A stretch of 64,000 nt of DNA, taken from assembly GCF_043196875.1 (NCBI RefSeq), contig NZ_JBEBMX010000003.1, positions 248,001 to 312,000 of the forward strand, given 5' to 3'. Source of the DNA: Saccharospirillum sp043196875 (GTDB lineage Bacteria; Pseudomonadota; Gammaproteobacteria; Pseudomonadales; Natronospirillaceae). The notes beneath the pieces were generated by a model. It made no database searches. It was not told the DNA's origin and saw nothing but the letters and a program-made list of their open reading frames with translations. Positions 24,473 through 34,247 of the stretch are shown here, piece by piece (within the stretch, counting starts at the first letter, position 1; each line of letters starts with the position of its first letter). The position numbers and the translations under genes were made by a program.

Positions 24473-25722
24473 TAAGGATCAAAAGTGACCAAGGCTTCGA
24501 GTGCTTCGGCCACCGTATAAAAGGAACCACAGACCAGAACCGGCCGGCCGGCCGGATCTTCCAGGGCTGCCTCAATTGCGGCAGCGACCGAATGATAGCA
24601 CTGCCCCACCCCGGCTGTCGCCCGCACCGCCAAGCTCTCGGCCGACAAGCCACGCGGCACTGCCAGACCCGCCAGATACCAGCGGCCGACGATGGGTTCG
24701 AGCGCCTCGGACACACTTTCGACGTCTTTGTCCGCCAGCATTCCCAACACCACCGACCAGGATTCGCCGGCCAATTGCCGCGCCAGATAACGCGCTGCGT
24801 GCGGGTTATGACCAACATCCAGCACCAGACGCCGACCTTCAACGCTAAGGCTTTGCAACCGGCCGGGTAACACCACGGCATTAATTGCCGCCTCAATCTG
24901 GTTCAGTGACAACTCAAAGGGCGACAACGCAAAGGCCTGCAGCGCCGATGCCTGATTGGCACGCGGCACGCTCGCCAACAAACGATTTTCCGGCAGACGA
25001 CCACCGCGCCACCAGATGCCGGCGTCGTTAGCGCCATGCTCAGTGCCGAACGGATAGAGCCGCGCGCCGACACTCAAGGCGGTTTCCTGCACCGATATCG
25101 GCAGTTCGTCCGACCCCAGAACAGCGGGCTGCTCGGCACGGAATACGCCAGACTTTTCACGGCCGATCTGTTCGATGTCATCGCCTAGAAAGGCCTGATG
25201 ATCACGATCGACGGTGGTCAGAATACTGATATCGGCATCGACCAGATTGACCGCGTCCAAGCGACCGCCCAGACCAATTTCCAACACCCAGACATCCAGA
25301 TCAGCGGCGTTAAACAATACAAAAGCCGCCAGAGTGGTGAATTCAAAATAGGTCAGGCTGACATCACCACGGGCCGCTTCAACCTGCTCGAACGCCTCGA
25401 TAAGCTCAGCATCGGCGACGGGATCCTGGTCAATGACCACACGTTCGTTGAAACGGTGCAAATGCGGAGAGGTATAGAGGCCGACGCTCAGATCGGCGGC
25501 CAGGGCCAACTGATGCAAGGTCGCACAGGTGGAGCCTTTGCCATTGGTGCCGGCAACGGTAAAAACAAAGGGACGGTGGCGTTCGCCGCTGACCAGCGGC
25601 AGGTTCAGCCGGTCTGCGACCTGGCGAACACGGTCCAGACCAAGATCGATGGTCTGGCCGTGCAAATGCTCAAGATAGTCGAGCCAGAGATTGAGGCTGG
25701 CTCCCTCAGGCGGCTTTGGCAT
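24472..25722 (-). CDS. folC: Dihydrofolate/folylpolyglutamate synthase
   Basis: A 416-residue Mur-ligase-family enzyme that adds glutamate to dihydropteroate and folates. The ATP loop is VAGTNGKGST (about residue 52). The central domain and the C-terminal domain with LVLDVGHNPHAARYL are complete. Its start overlaps the accD stop region by 17 nt. The conserved order accD-folC-SPOR-cvpA-purF supports the call. Confidence 0.95.
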   Translation of the reverse strand: MPKPPEGASLNLWLDYLEHLHGQTIDLGLDRVRQVADRLNLPLVSGERHRPFVFTVAGTNGKGSTCATLHQLALAADLSVGLYTSPHLHRFNERVVIDQDPVADAELIEAFEQVEAARGDVSLTYFEFTTLAAFVLFNAADLDVWVLEIGLGGRLDAVNLVDADISILTTVDRDHQAFLGDDIEQIGREKSGVFRAEQPAVLGSDELPISVQETALSVGARLYPFGTEHGANDAGIWWRGGRLPENRLLASVPRANQASALQAFALSPFELSLNQIEAAINAVVLPGRLQSLSVEGRRLVLDVGHNPHAARYLARQLAGESWSVVLGMLADKDVESVSEALEPIVGRWYLAGLAVPRGLSAESLAVRATAGVGQCYHSVAAAIEAALEDPAGRPVLVCGSFYTVAEALEALVTFDP

Positions 25723-26575
25723 GGGTCAGCATACGCAACAAACGGGCGATGCGTTCGCGCATTTCGTGACGATGCAGAATCAGGTCGATGGCGCCTTTTT
25801 CCATCAGGAATTCAGAACGCTGGAAGCCTTCAGGCAACTGCTCACGAACGGTTTGCTCAATCACACGCGGACCGGCAAAACCGATCAACGCGTTCGGCTC
25901 GGCGATATTAACGTCACCCAACAGCGCCAGCGACGCAGAAACGCCACCAAAGCAGGGGTCCAACATCACCGAAACGTAAGGCACACCCGCTTCATGCAGC
26001 TTCTCAATAGCAGCAGAGGTTTTCGCCATCTGCATCAAGGAGAACAAAGCTTCCTGCATACGCGCGCCGCCCGAGGTGGCGAAACAGATGAAGGGAATCT
26101 TTTCTTCCAGCGCCGCTTTGGCGGCCTGAGCGAATTTCTCGCCAACCACCGAGCCCATGGAACCGCCCATAAAGTTGAAGTCGAAGGCCGCCACAACAAT
26201 CGGCAGACCTTCGACGGTACCTTTAACGGTAACCAGCGCATCGTTCTCGCCGGTGCTCTTCTGAGCGCCGGCCAGACGATCTTTATAACGCTTGCCGTCT
26301 TTGAACTTCAGGCGATCAACCGGTTTAACATCGCTGGCCAGTTCCATTTGACCATTTTCGTCGAGGAACAAGTCGATGCGGCGACGCGCGCTGATGCGCA
26401 TATGGTGTTCGCACTTGGGACAGACGTCCTGATTGCGTTCCAGTTCGGGCCGGTACAGTACCGCTGCACACTTCGGACACTTCTTCCACAACCCTTCCGG
26501 GATGTTGGATTTCGCGTTGGGACCGGATGATGAACGAATCAAAGACGGAACGATTTTGTCCAGCCAGCTACTCAT
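25706..26575 (-). CDS. accD: Acetyl-CoA carboxylase carboxyltransferase subunit beta
   Basis: A 289-residue subunit of the carboxyltransferase that, with AccA, forms malonyl-CoA for fatty-acid synthesis. A four-cysteine zinc finger is present at about residues 33-55 (CPKC...CPKC), followed by the crotonase-fold domain with FMGGSMGSVVGEK and FATSGGARMQE. It lies 33 nt downstream of trpA and overlaps folC. Confidence 0.97.
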   Translation of the reverse strand: MSSWLDKIVPSLIRSSSGPNAKSNIPEGLWKKCPKCAAVLYRPELERNQDVCPKCEHHMRISARRRIDLFLDENGQMELASDVKPVDRLKFKDGKRYKDRLAGAQKSTGENDALVTVKGTVEGLPIVVAAFDFNFMGGSMGSVVGEKFAQAAKAALEEKIPFICFATSGGARMQEALFSLMQMAKTSAAIEKLHEAGVPYVSVMLDPCFGGVSASLALLGDVNIAEPNALIGFAGPRVIEQTVREQLPEGFQRSEFLMEKGAIDLILHRHEMRERIARLLRMLTHAKAA

Positions 26576-26608
26576 GCTTGCCTCTTCCTCAAATGCTCGA
26601 TGGCCTCA

Positions 26609-27418
26609 TTATGGGCGATCCATCGCGGAACGCATATCGCCCAGTAACTGAGACACTTGTGAAGAAATTTCATCGGCGCTCTGCGATTGCTGCGCTTCGA
26701 CGATGCGAACCAGCGCCGAACCGACAATCACACCGCTCGATACCTTAGCCACCCGCGCTGCAATCTCACCATTGCTGATGCCGAAACCGACACAGATTGG
26801 CAGATCGGTGTGCTCACGCATCCAGTCGAGCTTCTGTTCCACTTCGTCGACGTTCAGGGTATTGGCGCCGGTGATACCTTTCAGTGAAACATAGTAGATC
26901 CAGCCGCTGGCGCGCTCGACGATGGCGTTAAAGCGGTCGTGAGTGGTGGTTGGTGTGACCAGATAAATCAGGTCCAGGCCCGCAGCCTTGGCATAAGGCA
27001 CCAGGCCATCGCCTTCTTCCGGCGGCATATCGACCATCAACAGACCATCGACGCCGGCTTCAGCGGCGCGACCGACAAAGGTTTCATAGCCCATCCACTC
27101 GACCGGGTTGAGGTAGCCCATCAACACCACCGGGGTGTCGGTGTTGGTCTGGCGAAACTCGGCAACAATGTCCAGCGTTTTGCGCAGCGTCATGCCGTTG
27201 GCCAGGGCGCGTTCGTTGGCTAACTGAATGGCCGGGCCGTCGGCCATCGGATCGGAAAATGGCATGCCCAATTCAATGATGTCAGCACCGGCAGCAACCA
27301 GCGCATGCATCAATGGCAGGGTCACTTCCGGGCGCGGATCGCCAGCAGTAACAAAGGGAATCAGGGCCTTGCGGCCCTCGCTGTTAAGACGATCAAAGGT
27401 AGCAGCAATACGACTCAT
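26609..27418 (-). CDS. trpA: Tryptophan synthase alpha subunit
   Basis: A 269-residue TIM barrel that cleaves indole-3-glycerol phosphate. The catalytic Glu is in IIELGMPFSDPMADGP and the catalytic Asp in LLMVDMPPEE. The phosphate-binding segment GFGISN is present near residue 212. It lies 10 nt after trpB and the two subunits form the usual complex. Confidence 0.97.
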   Translation of the reverse strand: MSRIAATFDRLNSEGRKALIPFVTAGDPRPEVTLPLMHALVAAGADIIELGMPFSDPMADGPAIQLANERALANGMTLRKTLDIVAEFRQTNTDTPVVLMGYLNPVEWMGYETFVGRAAEAGVDGLLMVDMPPEEGDGLVPYAKAAGLDLIYLVTPTTTHDRFNAIVERASGWIYYVSLKGITGANTLNVDEVEQKLDWMREHTDLPICVGFGISNGEIAARVAKVSSGVIVGSALVRIVEAQQSQSADEISSQVSQLLGDMRSAMDRP

Positions 27419-27428
27419 GTCAGTGTCC

Positions 27429-28652
27429 TCAGATCGTCAGGCCGTCAATGCCGGCCACCGTATGAATGTCTTTGTCACCGCGACCGGACAGGTTAACGAT
27501 GATGCGTTTACCCTTGCCCAGTTGCGGCGCCAGCTTCTTGGCGTAGGCAACAGCGTGGGATGATTCGAGCGCGGGCATAATGCCTTCGACACGCGTCAGT
27601 TCGCGGAACGCCTCGAGCGCTTCGTCGTCGCTGGCTGTCTCGTACTGAGCACGGCCGGAATCTTTCAACCAGGCATGTTCAGGACCTACACCCGGATAAT
27701 CCAGACCAGCGGAAACCGAGTGCGTGCCGATGATCTGACCATCATCGTCGGCCATGATGTAGGTGCGGTTGCCATGCAGTACACCGGGGCGACCTTTGGT
27801 CAAAGGCGCTGCGTGCTCGTTACCGGACAAACCACGACCGCCGGCTTCGACACCATAGATATCGACGCCTTCGTCGTTAAGAAACTCCCAGAACAGACCG
27901 ATGGCGTTGGAGCCACCGCCGACACAGGCAACCAGGGCATCGGGCAGCGAACCGGTTTGCTCCTGAATCTGGCGACGCGCTTCGCGGCCGATCACCGAAT
28001 TGAAATCACGCACCAGCGTCGGATAGGGATGCGGGCCGGCGACGGTGCCGATGATGTAGTAAGTATTGTCGACGTTGGTGACCCAGTCGCGCATGGCTTC
28101 GTTCATGGCGTCTTTCAGCGTCTGAGTACCGGAGGTGACCGGAACAACCGTCGCACCCAGCATGCGCATCCGATAGACGTTCAGCTTTTGCCGCTCAACG
28201 TCCTCGGCGCCCATATAGACGACGCATTCCAAACCCAGACGGGCAGCGACTGTGGCCGTCGCCACGCCATGCTGGCCGGCACCGGTCTCGGCGATAACGC
28301 GCGGCTTGCCGCTGTATTTGGCGAGCAGCGCCTGGCCGATGGTGTTATTCACCTTATGCGCGCCGGTGTGATTCAAATCTTCGCGCTTAAGATAGATATC
28401 CGCCCCACCCCATTTCTGCGTCAAACGCTCGGCAAAATACAGCGGTGATGGACGACCGACATAATGCGCTAAGTCTTTATCGAACTCGGCGCGGAAGTCG
28501 GGGTCGTCCTTCAGCTTGGTGTACATGGCGGACAGTTCGTCCAGGGCGTCCATCAAGGTCTCAGACGCGAAACGGCCACCGAAAGGACCAAAGTGGCCGG
28601 TGGCATCCGGGAAGCTGTGAAAATCGGTTGGCTTATCTTGCTGCTTGCTCAT
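27429..28652 (-). CDS. trpB: Tryptophan synthase beta subunit
   Basis: A 407-residue PLP enzyme that joins indole and serine. The PLP lysine is in HTGAHKVN (about residue 97) and the phosphate loop GGGSNAIG is near residue 243. It starts within the trpF stop (ATGA, 28649-28652), so trpF, trpB and trpA are one translational unit. Confidence 0.97.
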   Translation of the reverse strand: MSKQQDKPTDFHSFPDATGHFGPFGGRFASETLMDALDELSAMYTKLKDDPDFRAEFDKDLAHYVGRPSPLYFAERLTQKWGGADIYLKREDLNHTGAHKVNNTIGQALLAKYSGKPRVIAETGAGQHGVATATVAARLGLECVVYMGAEDVERQKLNVYRMRMLGATVVPVTSGTQTLKDAMNEAMRDWVTNVDNTYYIIGTVAGPHPYPTLVRDFNSVIGREARRQIQEQTGSLPDALVACVGGGSNAIGLFWEFLNDEGVDIYGVEAGGRGLSGNEHAAPLTKGRPGVLHGNRTYIMADDDGQIIGTHSVSAGLDYPGVGPEHAWLKDSGRAQYETASDDEALEAFRELTRVEGIMPALESSHAVAYAKKLAPQLGKGKRIIVNLSGRGDKDIHTVAGIDGLTI

Positions 28653-29287
28653 GCGATGTCTCTCTGCGAGTCGGCCAGGCGAACCTGACGGACGAATTCA
28701 GTCATTTTTTCGGCGGACTTGATGCCTTTGCTGGCTTCGATGCCACCACTGACATCGACACCCAGCGGCTGCACCTGTTGCACCGCCTGCGCCACATTAG
28801 CCGGGGTTAAACCACCGGCCAGAATAATACGGCTTCGCCATCGCTCGGGGATCAGATTCCAGTTAAAAGTTTCGCCAGTACCACCCGGTTCGCCGGCTTT
28901 ATAGGCATCGAGCAATAAGGAGTTAGCAGCGCTGTAGCTTTCCAGATCGGCCGCCAGTTGCTGGGCATCGCGCACCCGCAAGGCTTTCATCCAGGCGCGG
29001 CCAAAGGAAGCACAGAAGTCCGGCGTTTCATCGCCGTGGAATTGCAACACATCGAGCGGCACCCGAGCCAGAACGGCTTCGACGTCTTCAACACTGGGGT
29101 TCACAAAGAGACCGACGCGGGTGCAGAAGGCTCCGGCAGCAGTGGCCAGTGGCGCGGCTTCGGCGACGGAAACAGCACGCGGACTGGGCGGATAAAACAC
29201 CAGACCAATGGCGTCCGCACCCAGGCTGTCGGCCAGCTCAACCTCGGCAATCTGTTTCAGGCCACAAAGTTTAATACGGGTGCGCAT
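28649..29287 (-). CDS. trpF: Phosphoribosylanthranilate isomerase
   Basis: A 212-residue TIM barrel that converts phosphoribosylanthranilate to the carboxyphenylamino-deoxyribulose phosphate. The catalytic Cys is in RIKLCGLK (about residue 8) and the catalytic Asp in LLLDAYK. The ATG at 29285-29287 gives the family start; the same frame stays open for another 114 codons inside truA but that part has no TrpF similarity. It is a free-standing enzyme, not fused to TrpC. Confidence 0.95.
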   Translation of the reverse strand: MRTRIKLCGLKQIAEVELADSLGADAIGLVFYPPSPRAVSVAEAAPLATAAGAFCTRVGLFVNPSVEDVEAVLARVPLDVLQFHGDETPDFCASFGRAWMKALRVRDAQQLAADLESYSAANSLLLDAYKAGEPGGTGETFNWNLIPERWRSRIILAGGLTPANVAQAVQQVQPLGVDVSGGIEASKGIKSAEKMTEFVRQVRLADSQRDIA

Positions 29288-29366
29288 AGAGAGTTCCGCC
29301 TTCAGGACCACCGAGTGTATCAAAGCGCCACAGACGGCCCAAGCTGGATTCGCAGCAATATCGCGC

Positions 29367-30212
29367 TTAGACAGGATCCAGACCGGGAAACCCATCGAGA
29401 AAAGCGGGGCCGGCCTCAGGCCTGGGTAAATCATCGCGATCGTAATTGGCGCGCACGAAATACAAACCCGCACCCGGCGCGGTGACACCACCTTGGTTGC
29501 GGTCACGCGTTTCCAGCACCTGCTGCGCCCACTCGACCGGCTTATCGCCACGGCCAATCGCCAACAAGACGCCCATGATATTGCGCACCATATGATGCAA
29601 AAAACCGTTGGCCCGAGCCTGCAACACAATCAATCGGCCTTGCTGTACCAGGGTTAATTCACGCACTTCTTTGACCGGAGATTTGGCCTGGCATTCGGAT
29701 GCCCGAAAGGCCGAAAAGTCGTGTTCGCCGATCAGCAGTTGTGCCGCCTGCTGCATGCGTTCGATGTCTAACGGCTGCCGCTCCCAGGTCATGCCATCGC
29801 GCAAAATGCCGCTGGGAATGGGCGCGTTATAGACGACAAAGCGGTAGGCGCGTTCGCGCGCAGCAAAGCGGGCGTGAAAGTGGGTGTCGACAATTTTGGC
29901 CCACTGCACGCTGATGTCGCGCGGCAGGCGGGTATTGGTACCGACGGTCCAGCCGTATTCTTTGCGCACGCTGAATGTATCAAAATGAATCACCTGATTA
30001 CTGGCGTGCACACCGGCATCGGTCCGGCCGGCGACAATTAAGTCGACCGGATGATTGGCGACGCTGGAAATGGCCTCAGTCAGGGCGCCCTGCACTGTCG
30101 GCACACCGGTTTTCTGAATCTGCCAGCCGTAATAGTCAGTGCCGCGATACTCCACGCCCATGGCGACACGGTAACGGTGGTCTGTATTCAGAAAGGGAAA
30201 AATTTCACTCAT
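29367..30212 (-). CDS. truA: tRNA pseudouridine(38-40) synthase
   Basis: A 281-residue enzyme that forms pseudouridine in the anticodon arm at positions 38-40. The catalytic aspartate is in VAGRTDAGVHA (about residue 55) and the C-terminal motif FLHHMVRNIMG is present. The ATG at 30210-30212 follows CGGAG at 5-nt spacing; a start 13 codons upstream is less likely. The gene follows fimV, as in Pseudomonas. Confidence 0.95.
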   Translation of the reverse strand: MSEIFPFLNTDHRYRVAMGVEYRGTDYYGWQIQKTGVPTVQGALTEAISSVANHPVDLIVAGRTDAGVHASNQVIHFDTFSVRKEYGWTVGTNTRLPRDISVQWAKIVDTHFHARFAARERAYRFVVYNAPIPSGILRDGMTWERQPLDIERMQQAAQLLIGEHDFSAFRASECQAKSPVKEVRELTLVQQGRLIVLQARANGFLHHMVRNIMGVLLAIGRGDKPVEWAQQVLETRDRNQGGVTAPGAGLYFVRANYDRDDLPRPEAGPAFLDGFPGLDPV

Positions 30213-30304
30213 CGGAACTCCGGTCCGGCTGGCGAAGAAGCGGCTCACCAATAAAAACGCCGCTCCAGAGAGCGGCGCATTCTAACGGAAACAGACAGTC
30301 AGGT

Positions 30305-32701
30305 TTAGAGTCGCTCGATCAATTCTTGAGCCTGACGTTTTTGCTCGTCGTTACCTTCGGTCAGGACTTCTTCGAGGATGTCACGGGCTCCATCGGCGTC
30401 TTCCATTTCCATATAGGCGCGTGCCAGGTCGAGCTTGGTGCTGGCTTCGTCCGCACCGGACAGGAAGTCGTACTCGTCTTCTTCCAGTTCAGCCCCGGCC
30501 GGAATAGCGACTTCGTCGTCGTCATCCCAATCTGGTAGTGAAGAGTCCGCTGGGCCGCTGAGGTCAACAGAGTCCAGGTCGAAATCGGTCTCGTCGTCAT
30601 CCAGCATCGGCGGTTCGCTGCTGTCCAACTCGTCCTGAATCGATTCGGCGTCATCATCCAGGTTGTAGTCAAGATCGTCGTCAACCGATTCCGACTCGGT
30701 TGCTGGCGCCGCTGCCGAGTCAGGCGATATCAAGTCATCGTCTTCTTCGGCTTCCAAACCCAGATCGCTCAGTTCGAAATCCAGACCGGTACCGGCTTCT
30801 TCTTCCAGCTCGTCGACGCCGTCCAGTTCATCCAGGCCGAGTTCGAAATCGGACGTTTCTTCAGCGTCAAGTTCTGCCTCATCGGCTGAGCGGGTTGGGA
30901 CAGCATCCAGATCCTCAACCGGCAGATCGGCCGACAGCTCGTTCAGATCGTCGTCATCGTCGGTGTCCGCGACTTGCGGCTCGGACTCCAGCACCTCGAA
31001 GTCACTGTCGGTCACCGGTATTTCATCCACTGATTCGGGCGAAATATCAAAGTCATCATCAAAATCGCTGCTGGTCATGCGCTCGCGCATCGACTCGGCC
31101 AGCTCGCGTTCATCGGCCGTCAGCGGCAGACGCTCGGACAGATCGTCGAAGGCGTCAATGTCGTCACTGGCGGCGTAAACTTCCAACAGTTTCAGGCCCA
31201 GATCGCTACGCTCAGGGGCGTCATATAACCAAGGCTGCAGCACTTCTTCGGCGCGTTCGTAGTTGTGATACGCCATGTACATTTCGGCTTCGCGGATAGC
31301 TTCGCTGACGGCGTCTTCGTCATCCCCATCGAGAAGGTCATCACCGTCGTCGAGATCGTCATCCGGGAAGTCGACGCTGTCGTCACCAGAACGACGCACC
31401 AGTCCCAGAATAAAAAATGGCAAGGACAACAAGACGGCCGCAGCGACACCGGCAATGATCATATTGCGCTGGCTGTCCATAACCCAGTCGACGGCACTGT
31501 CGATAAAGTCGAGGAATTCCTGCCACAGAATGCCGTATTGCTCTTTGATGGTGGCCCAATCCAGCCAGCCGGATTGCTCCTCGTCGGCTTCTGTCTCGGT
31601 CTCGGCTTCGTCCAGCTCCGCCAATTCAGATTGCAAGGCCGCGGCATCGCCATCCTGCAGATTCAGCATGCGCTGCATGATGGCCAGTTGCTCTTCCAAC
31701 TCAGCCAAGCGCGCTTCCATGGCCTGATTTTCGCGCTCGAATTGATCGTTCAATTCACCGGCGATGGCCAGTTCATTTTCCAGACGTTCAACTTCGCTGT
31801 CGCTGGAGACGTCGCCACCGGCACTGCTGCCCTCGGTATCGTCTTCGTTGGTGACTTCCAGATAACCATCCGGGTCACGCTCACCTTCACCCTGAGGCAA
31901 AGCAGAGCTGGTCGATTCGGTTGCCGACAACTGCACCTGCGCCGGCTGCCGGCCGTTCTCACTCAGACCGATCTGGACGTTCTGCTGGCCAACTTGGTTG
32001 ATGGCCAATTGCGTCGAGCGAGCCGCAATCTGTGCTTCGTTCGGCAGCGTCAGAACTTCGCCGGCTTTGATGCGGTTGATGTTGTTGTTGATAAAGGCGT
32101 TCGGGTTGAGATCCTGAATCGCCAGCATGACCTGCTGCGGCATGTAGCCACTTCCAGCGTCAACATCCAGTGCAATTTCCCAAAGGGTATCGTTGCGCTG
32201 AACCTGGTACTGGCGCGGCGCTGGCGCTGTGGTCGGTGCCGCCGGTTGCGGTGCACTGGCTGTTGCTGCAGGTTCAACACTGCGCGGCTGATCTTGCGCC
32301 TCGGTATCGAACAGCGGCGGGTCGAGCAGCAGGGTGTATTCCTTGAGCAGGCGACCGCCCGGCCAATTCACTTCAACCAGAAAATTTAGAAAGGGTTCGC
32401 GTACCGCCTGAGTGGTACTCAGCTGGATAACCAGGCCACCATCGGCAGCAGGCTGTACATCAAAACGAATATTGGACAGAAAGAAATCGCGCTCAACACC
32501 GGCTTGCTCAAAGGCAAGTCGGCTGGCCAGAGTCGGAAGGATTTCGTTGGCACTGAGATCGCTCGGTTCGAGCAACTCGATACGGGCATCCAGCGGTTCG
32601 TTCAGATTGGAGTTCAGTTCAATGTCACCCAATCCTAAAGCCTGGGCGCCACCCACCAAAGCCAGCGCTGCCACAAACGCGAGCGCCTGTTTCTTGAACA
32701 T
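30305..32701 (-). CDS. fimV: FimV-type polar peptidoglycan-binding protein
   Basis: A 798-residue inner-membrane hub protein. A signal peptide covers about residues 1-22 and the conserved FimV N-terminal domain follows (LGDIELNSNLNEPLDARIEL). A LysM domain lies at about 185-240, a coiled coil at about 300-355, one membrane helix at about 415-440 (IAGVAAAVLLSLPFFILG), a very acidic cytoplasmic region, and a C-terminal TPR-like FimV motif (TKLDLARAYMEMEDADGARDILEEV). In Pseudomonas FimV organises the cell pole, type IV pili and c-di-GMP/cAMP signalling. AGAGGAAGG lies just upstream of tandem ATGs; the second is used here. Confidence 0.94.
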   Translation of the reverse strand: MFKKQALAFVAALALVGGAQALGLGDIELNSNLNEPLDARIELLEPSDLSANEILPTLASRLAFEQAGVERDFFLSNIRFDVQPAADGGLVIQLSTTQAVREPFLNFLVEVNWPGGRLLKEYTLLLDPPLFDTEAQDQPRSVEPAATASAPQPAAPTTAPAPRQYQVQRNDTLWEIALDVDAGSGYMPQQVMLAIQDLNPNAFINNNINRIKAGEVLTLPNEAQIAARSTQLAINQVGQQNVQIGLSENGRQPAQVQLSATESTSSALPQGEGERDPDGYLEVTNEDDTEGSSAGGDVSSDSEVERLENELAIAGELNDQFERENQAMEARLAELEEQLAIMQRMLNLQDGDAAALQSELAELDEAETETEADEEQSGWLDWATIKEQYGILWQEFLDFIDSAVDWVMDSQRNMIIAGVAAAVLLSLPFFILGLVRRSGDDSVDFPDDDLDDGDDLLDGDDEDAVSEAIREAEMYMAYHNYERAEEVLQPWLYDAPERSDLGLKLLEVYAASDDIDAFDDLSERLPLTADERELAESMRERMTSSDFDDDFDISPESVDEIPVTDSDFEVLESEPQVADTDDDDDLNELSADLPVEDLDAVPTRSADEAELDAEETSDFELGLDELDGVDELEEEAGTGLDFELSDLGLEAEEDDDLISPDSAAAPATESESVDDDLDYNLDDDAESIQDELDSSEPPMLDDDETDFDLDSVDLSGPADSSLPDWDDDDEVAIPAGAELEEDEYDFLSGADEASTKLDLARAYMEMEDADGARDILEEVLTEGNDEQKRQAQELIERL

Positions 32702-33020
32702 CATCCTTCCTCTATCCCTTAGCCCTGAAATCAATGCTCGACCGGTACCGATTATTTGAACAAGTCTGGGCTCAAAGAGTCATCGGGTACTTAAATCGAC
32801 AACGGGATTTTTGCGATTCGATTATCGCAATTGAATCCGTATTTAGAACGCGTCTAAAACCGCGCCAAGTATTATGGATAAACGACTTTTTCGCAACAGA
32901 CGCCCCGGCTGGCGCGGGTTGCGGCGCGGTTTTATCGATCGACGTAAAAAGGGCGACCGCCGTGGTCGCCCTCTTCTTCTTAAAATGATTAATTTATAAA
33001 TAAAATCAATCAGTTAGCAA
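32702..33020. other. Intergenic region between asd and fimV
   Basis: No gene is visible in these 319 bases. The half near asd carries its terminator. The half near fimV must hold the fimV promoter but I cannot pick boxes with confidence. It includes a dyad TTTAGA-ACGCG-TCTAAA at 32842-32858. Confidence 0.45.
32946..32971 (-). terminator. Intrinsic terminator after asd
   Basis: On the minus strand GGGCGACC (32964-32971), loop acggc and GGTCGCCC (32951-32958) are followed by five T (32946-32950). It ends the leuC-leuD-leuB-asd run and separates it from fimV. Confidence 0.88.
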
Positions 33021-34133
33021 TCACAGCCGGCCATTAAGAATGGCCAGTACGCGACGCAATGGCTCGGCTGCACCCCAGAGTAGCTGATCGCCAACGGTAA
33101 AGGCATTGAGGTATTCACCACCCATGGCCATTTTACGCAGTCGACCGACTGGAACATTCATGGTGCCGGTGACTTTGGCCGGGGTCAGTTCCGCCATACT
33201 CAACTCGCGTTCGTTGGGAATGACTTTAACCCAGTCGTTGGAGCTGGCGATGATGGATTCGATTTCATCAAGTGGCACATCACGATTCAGCTTAATGGTC
33301 ATCGCCTGACTGTGTGAACGCATCGAGCCGACGCGTACGCAGGTGCCATCGATGGGGACCGGGTTGTCGCCACGACCGAGAATCTTGTTGGCCTCGACCT
33401 GCGCCTTCCACTCTTCTTTGCTCTGACCCGACGGCAGCGCCTTATCGATCCACGGAATCAGGCTGCCGGCCAAAGGCGCACCAAACTGTTCCGACGGATA
33501 AGCATCGCTGCGAATAAAGTCGGCAACGGTGCGGTCGAGTTCCAGAATCGCCGAGGCCGGGTCATCCAGGTACTGACTGGCAACACCGTGCACCGCGCCC
33601 ATCTGCGACAGCAGTTCGCGCATATGACGAGCACCGGAACCGGACGCTGCCTGATAGGTGTGCGGTGAGGCCCACTCGACCAGGTTTTCACGGAACAGAC
33701 CACCGAGACCCATCAGCATCAGGCTGACGGTGCAGTTACCGCCAACAAAGGTTTTAACGCCGCCGTCGATGCCTTTGTCGATGACATTACGGTTGACCGG
33801 GTCGAGCACGATGATGGAATCATCGGCCATGCGCAGCGTGGAAGCGGCATCGATCCAGTAGCCGTTCCAGCCGGTATCGCGCAGCGGCTGATAGACGGCT
33901 TCGGTGTAGTCGCCGCCCTGGCAGGTAACGATGGCATCACAGGATGCCAGCGCTTCAAGATTGTTGGCGTCCTGCAATTCGGACCGGCCTTGGCCTACGT
34001 CCGGAGCCGCTTGTCCGGCCTGGCTGGTGCTGAAAAAAACCGGTTCGATGCCGTTGAAATCACCCTCGTCCTGCATGCGTTGCATCAGCACGGAGCCAAC
34101 CATTCCTCGCCATCCGACGATACCGACTTTCAT
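33021..34133 (-). CDS. asd: Aspartate-semialdehyde dehydrogenase
   Basis: A 370-residue enzyme that reduces aspartyl phosphate in the pathway to lysine, threonine, methionine and diaminopimelate. The NADP motif is GWRGMVGSVL (about residues 7-16) and the active-site cysteine is in GGNCTVSLML (about residue 135). The ATG at 34131-34133 follows GAGG at 5-nt spacing and is preferred over a GTG two codons earlier. It is the type found in gammaproteobacteria. Confidence 0.96.
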   Translation of the reverse strand: MKVGIVGWRGMVGSVLMQRMQDEGDFNGIEPVFFSTSQAGQAAPDVGQGRSELQDANNLEALASCDAIVTCQGGDYTEAVYQPLRDTGWNGYWIDAASTLRMADDSIIVLDPVNRNVIDKGIDGGVKTFVGGNCTVSLMLMGLGGLFRENLVEWASPHTYQAASGSGARHMRELLSQMGAVHGVASQYLDDPASAILELDRTVADFIRSDAYPSEQFGAPLAGSLIPWIDKALPSGQSKEEWKAQVEANKILGRGDNPVPIDGTCVRVGSMRSHSQAMTIKLNRDVPLDEIESIIASSNDWVKVIPNERELSMAELTPAKVTGTMNVPVGRLRKMAMGGEYLNAFTVGDQLLWGAAEPLRRVLAILNGRL

Positions 34134-34159
34134 ATTCACCTCTTCTTATGTTGTCAGTC

Positions 34160-34238
34160 GCCCCGTCTTGCTGCGGGGCACTGGCGTTCGTTGCGGGTCT
34201 GCGCTTTGGCAGTACCCGTGGCCCGGCTCATCCGGGCC
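34160..34238 (-). other. Two stem-loops between leuB and asd
   Basis: GGCCCGG-ctcat-CCGGGCC (34220-34238) and a 6-bp stem GCCCCG...CGGGGC (34160-34179) lie in the 114-bp leuB-asd gap. Neither has a T-run, so they look like message-processing or pausing hairpins, not terminators. Confidence 0.5.
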
Positions 34239-34247
34239 TTGGCCGTG

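Noticed and set aside
29288..29629. A 114-codon N-terminal extension of TrpF
   Set aside because: It lies inside truA in another frame, lacks TrpF similarity, and the ATG at 29287 matches the family start.
31265..32389. A 374-codon open frame on the plus strand opposite fimV
   Set aside because: It mirrors the acidic codon pattern of fimV and shows no domain or start signal.
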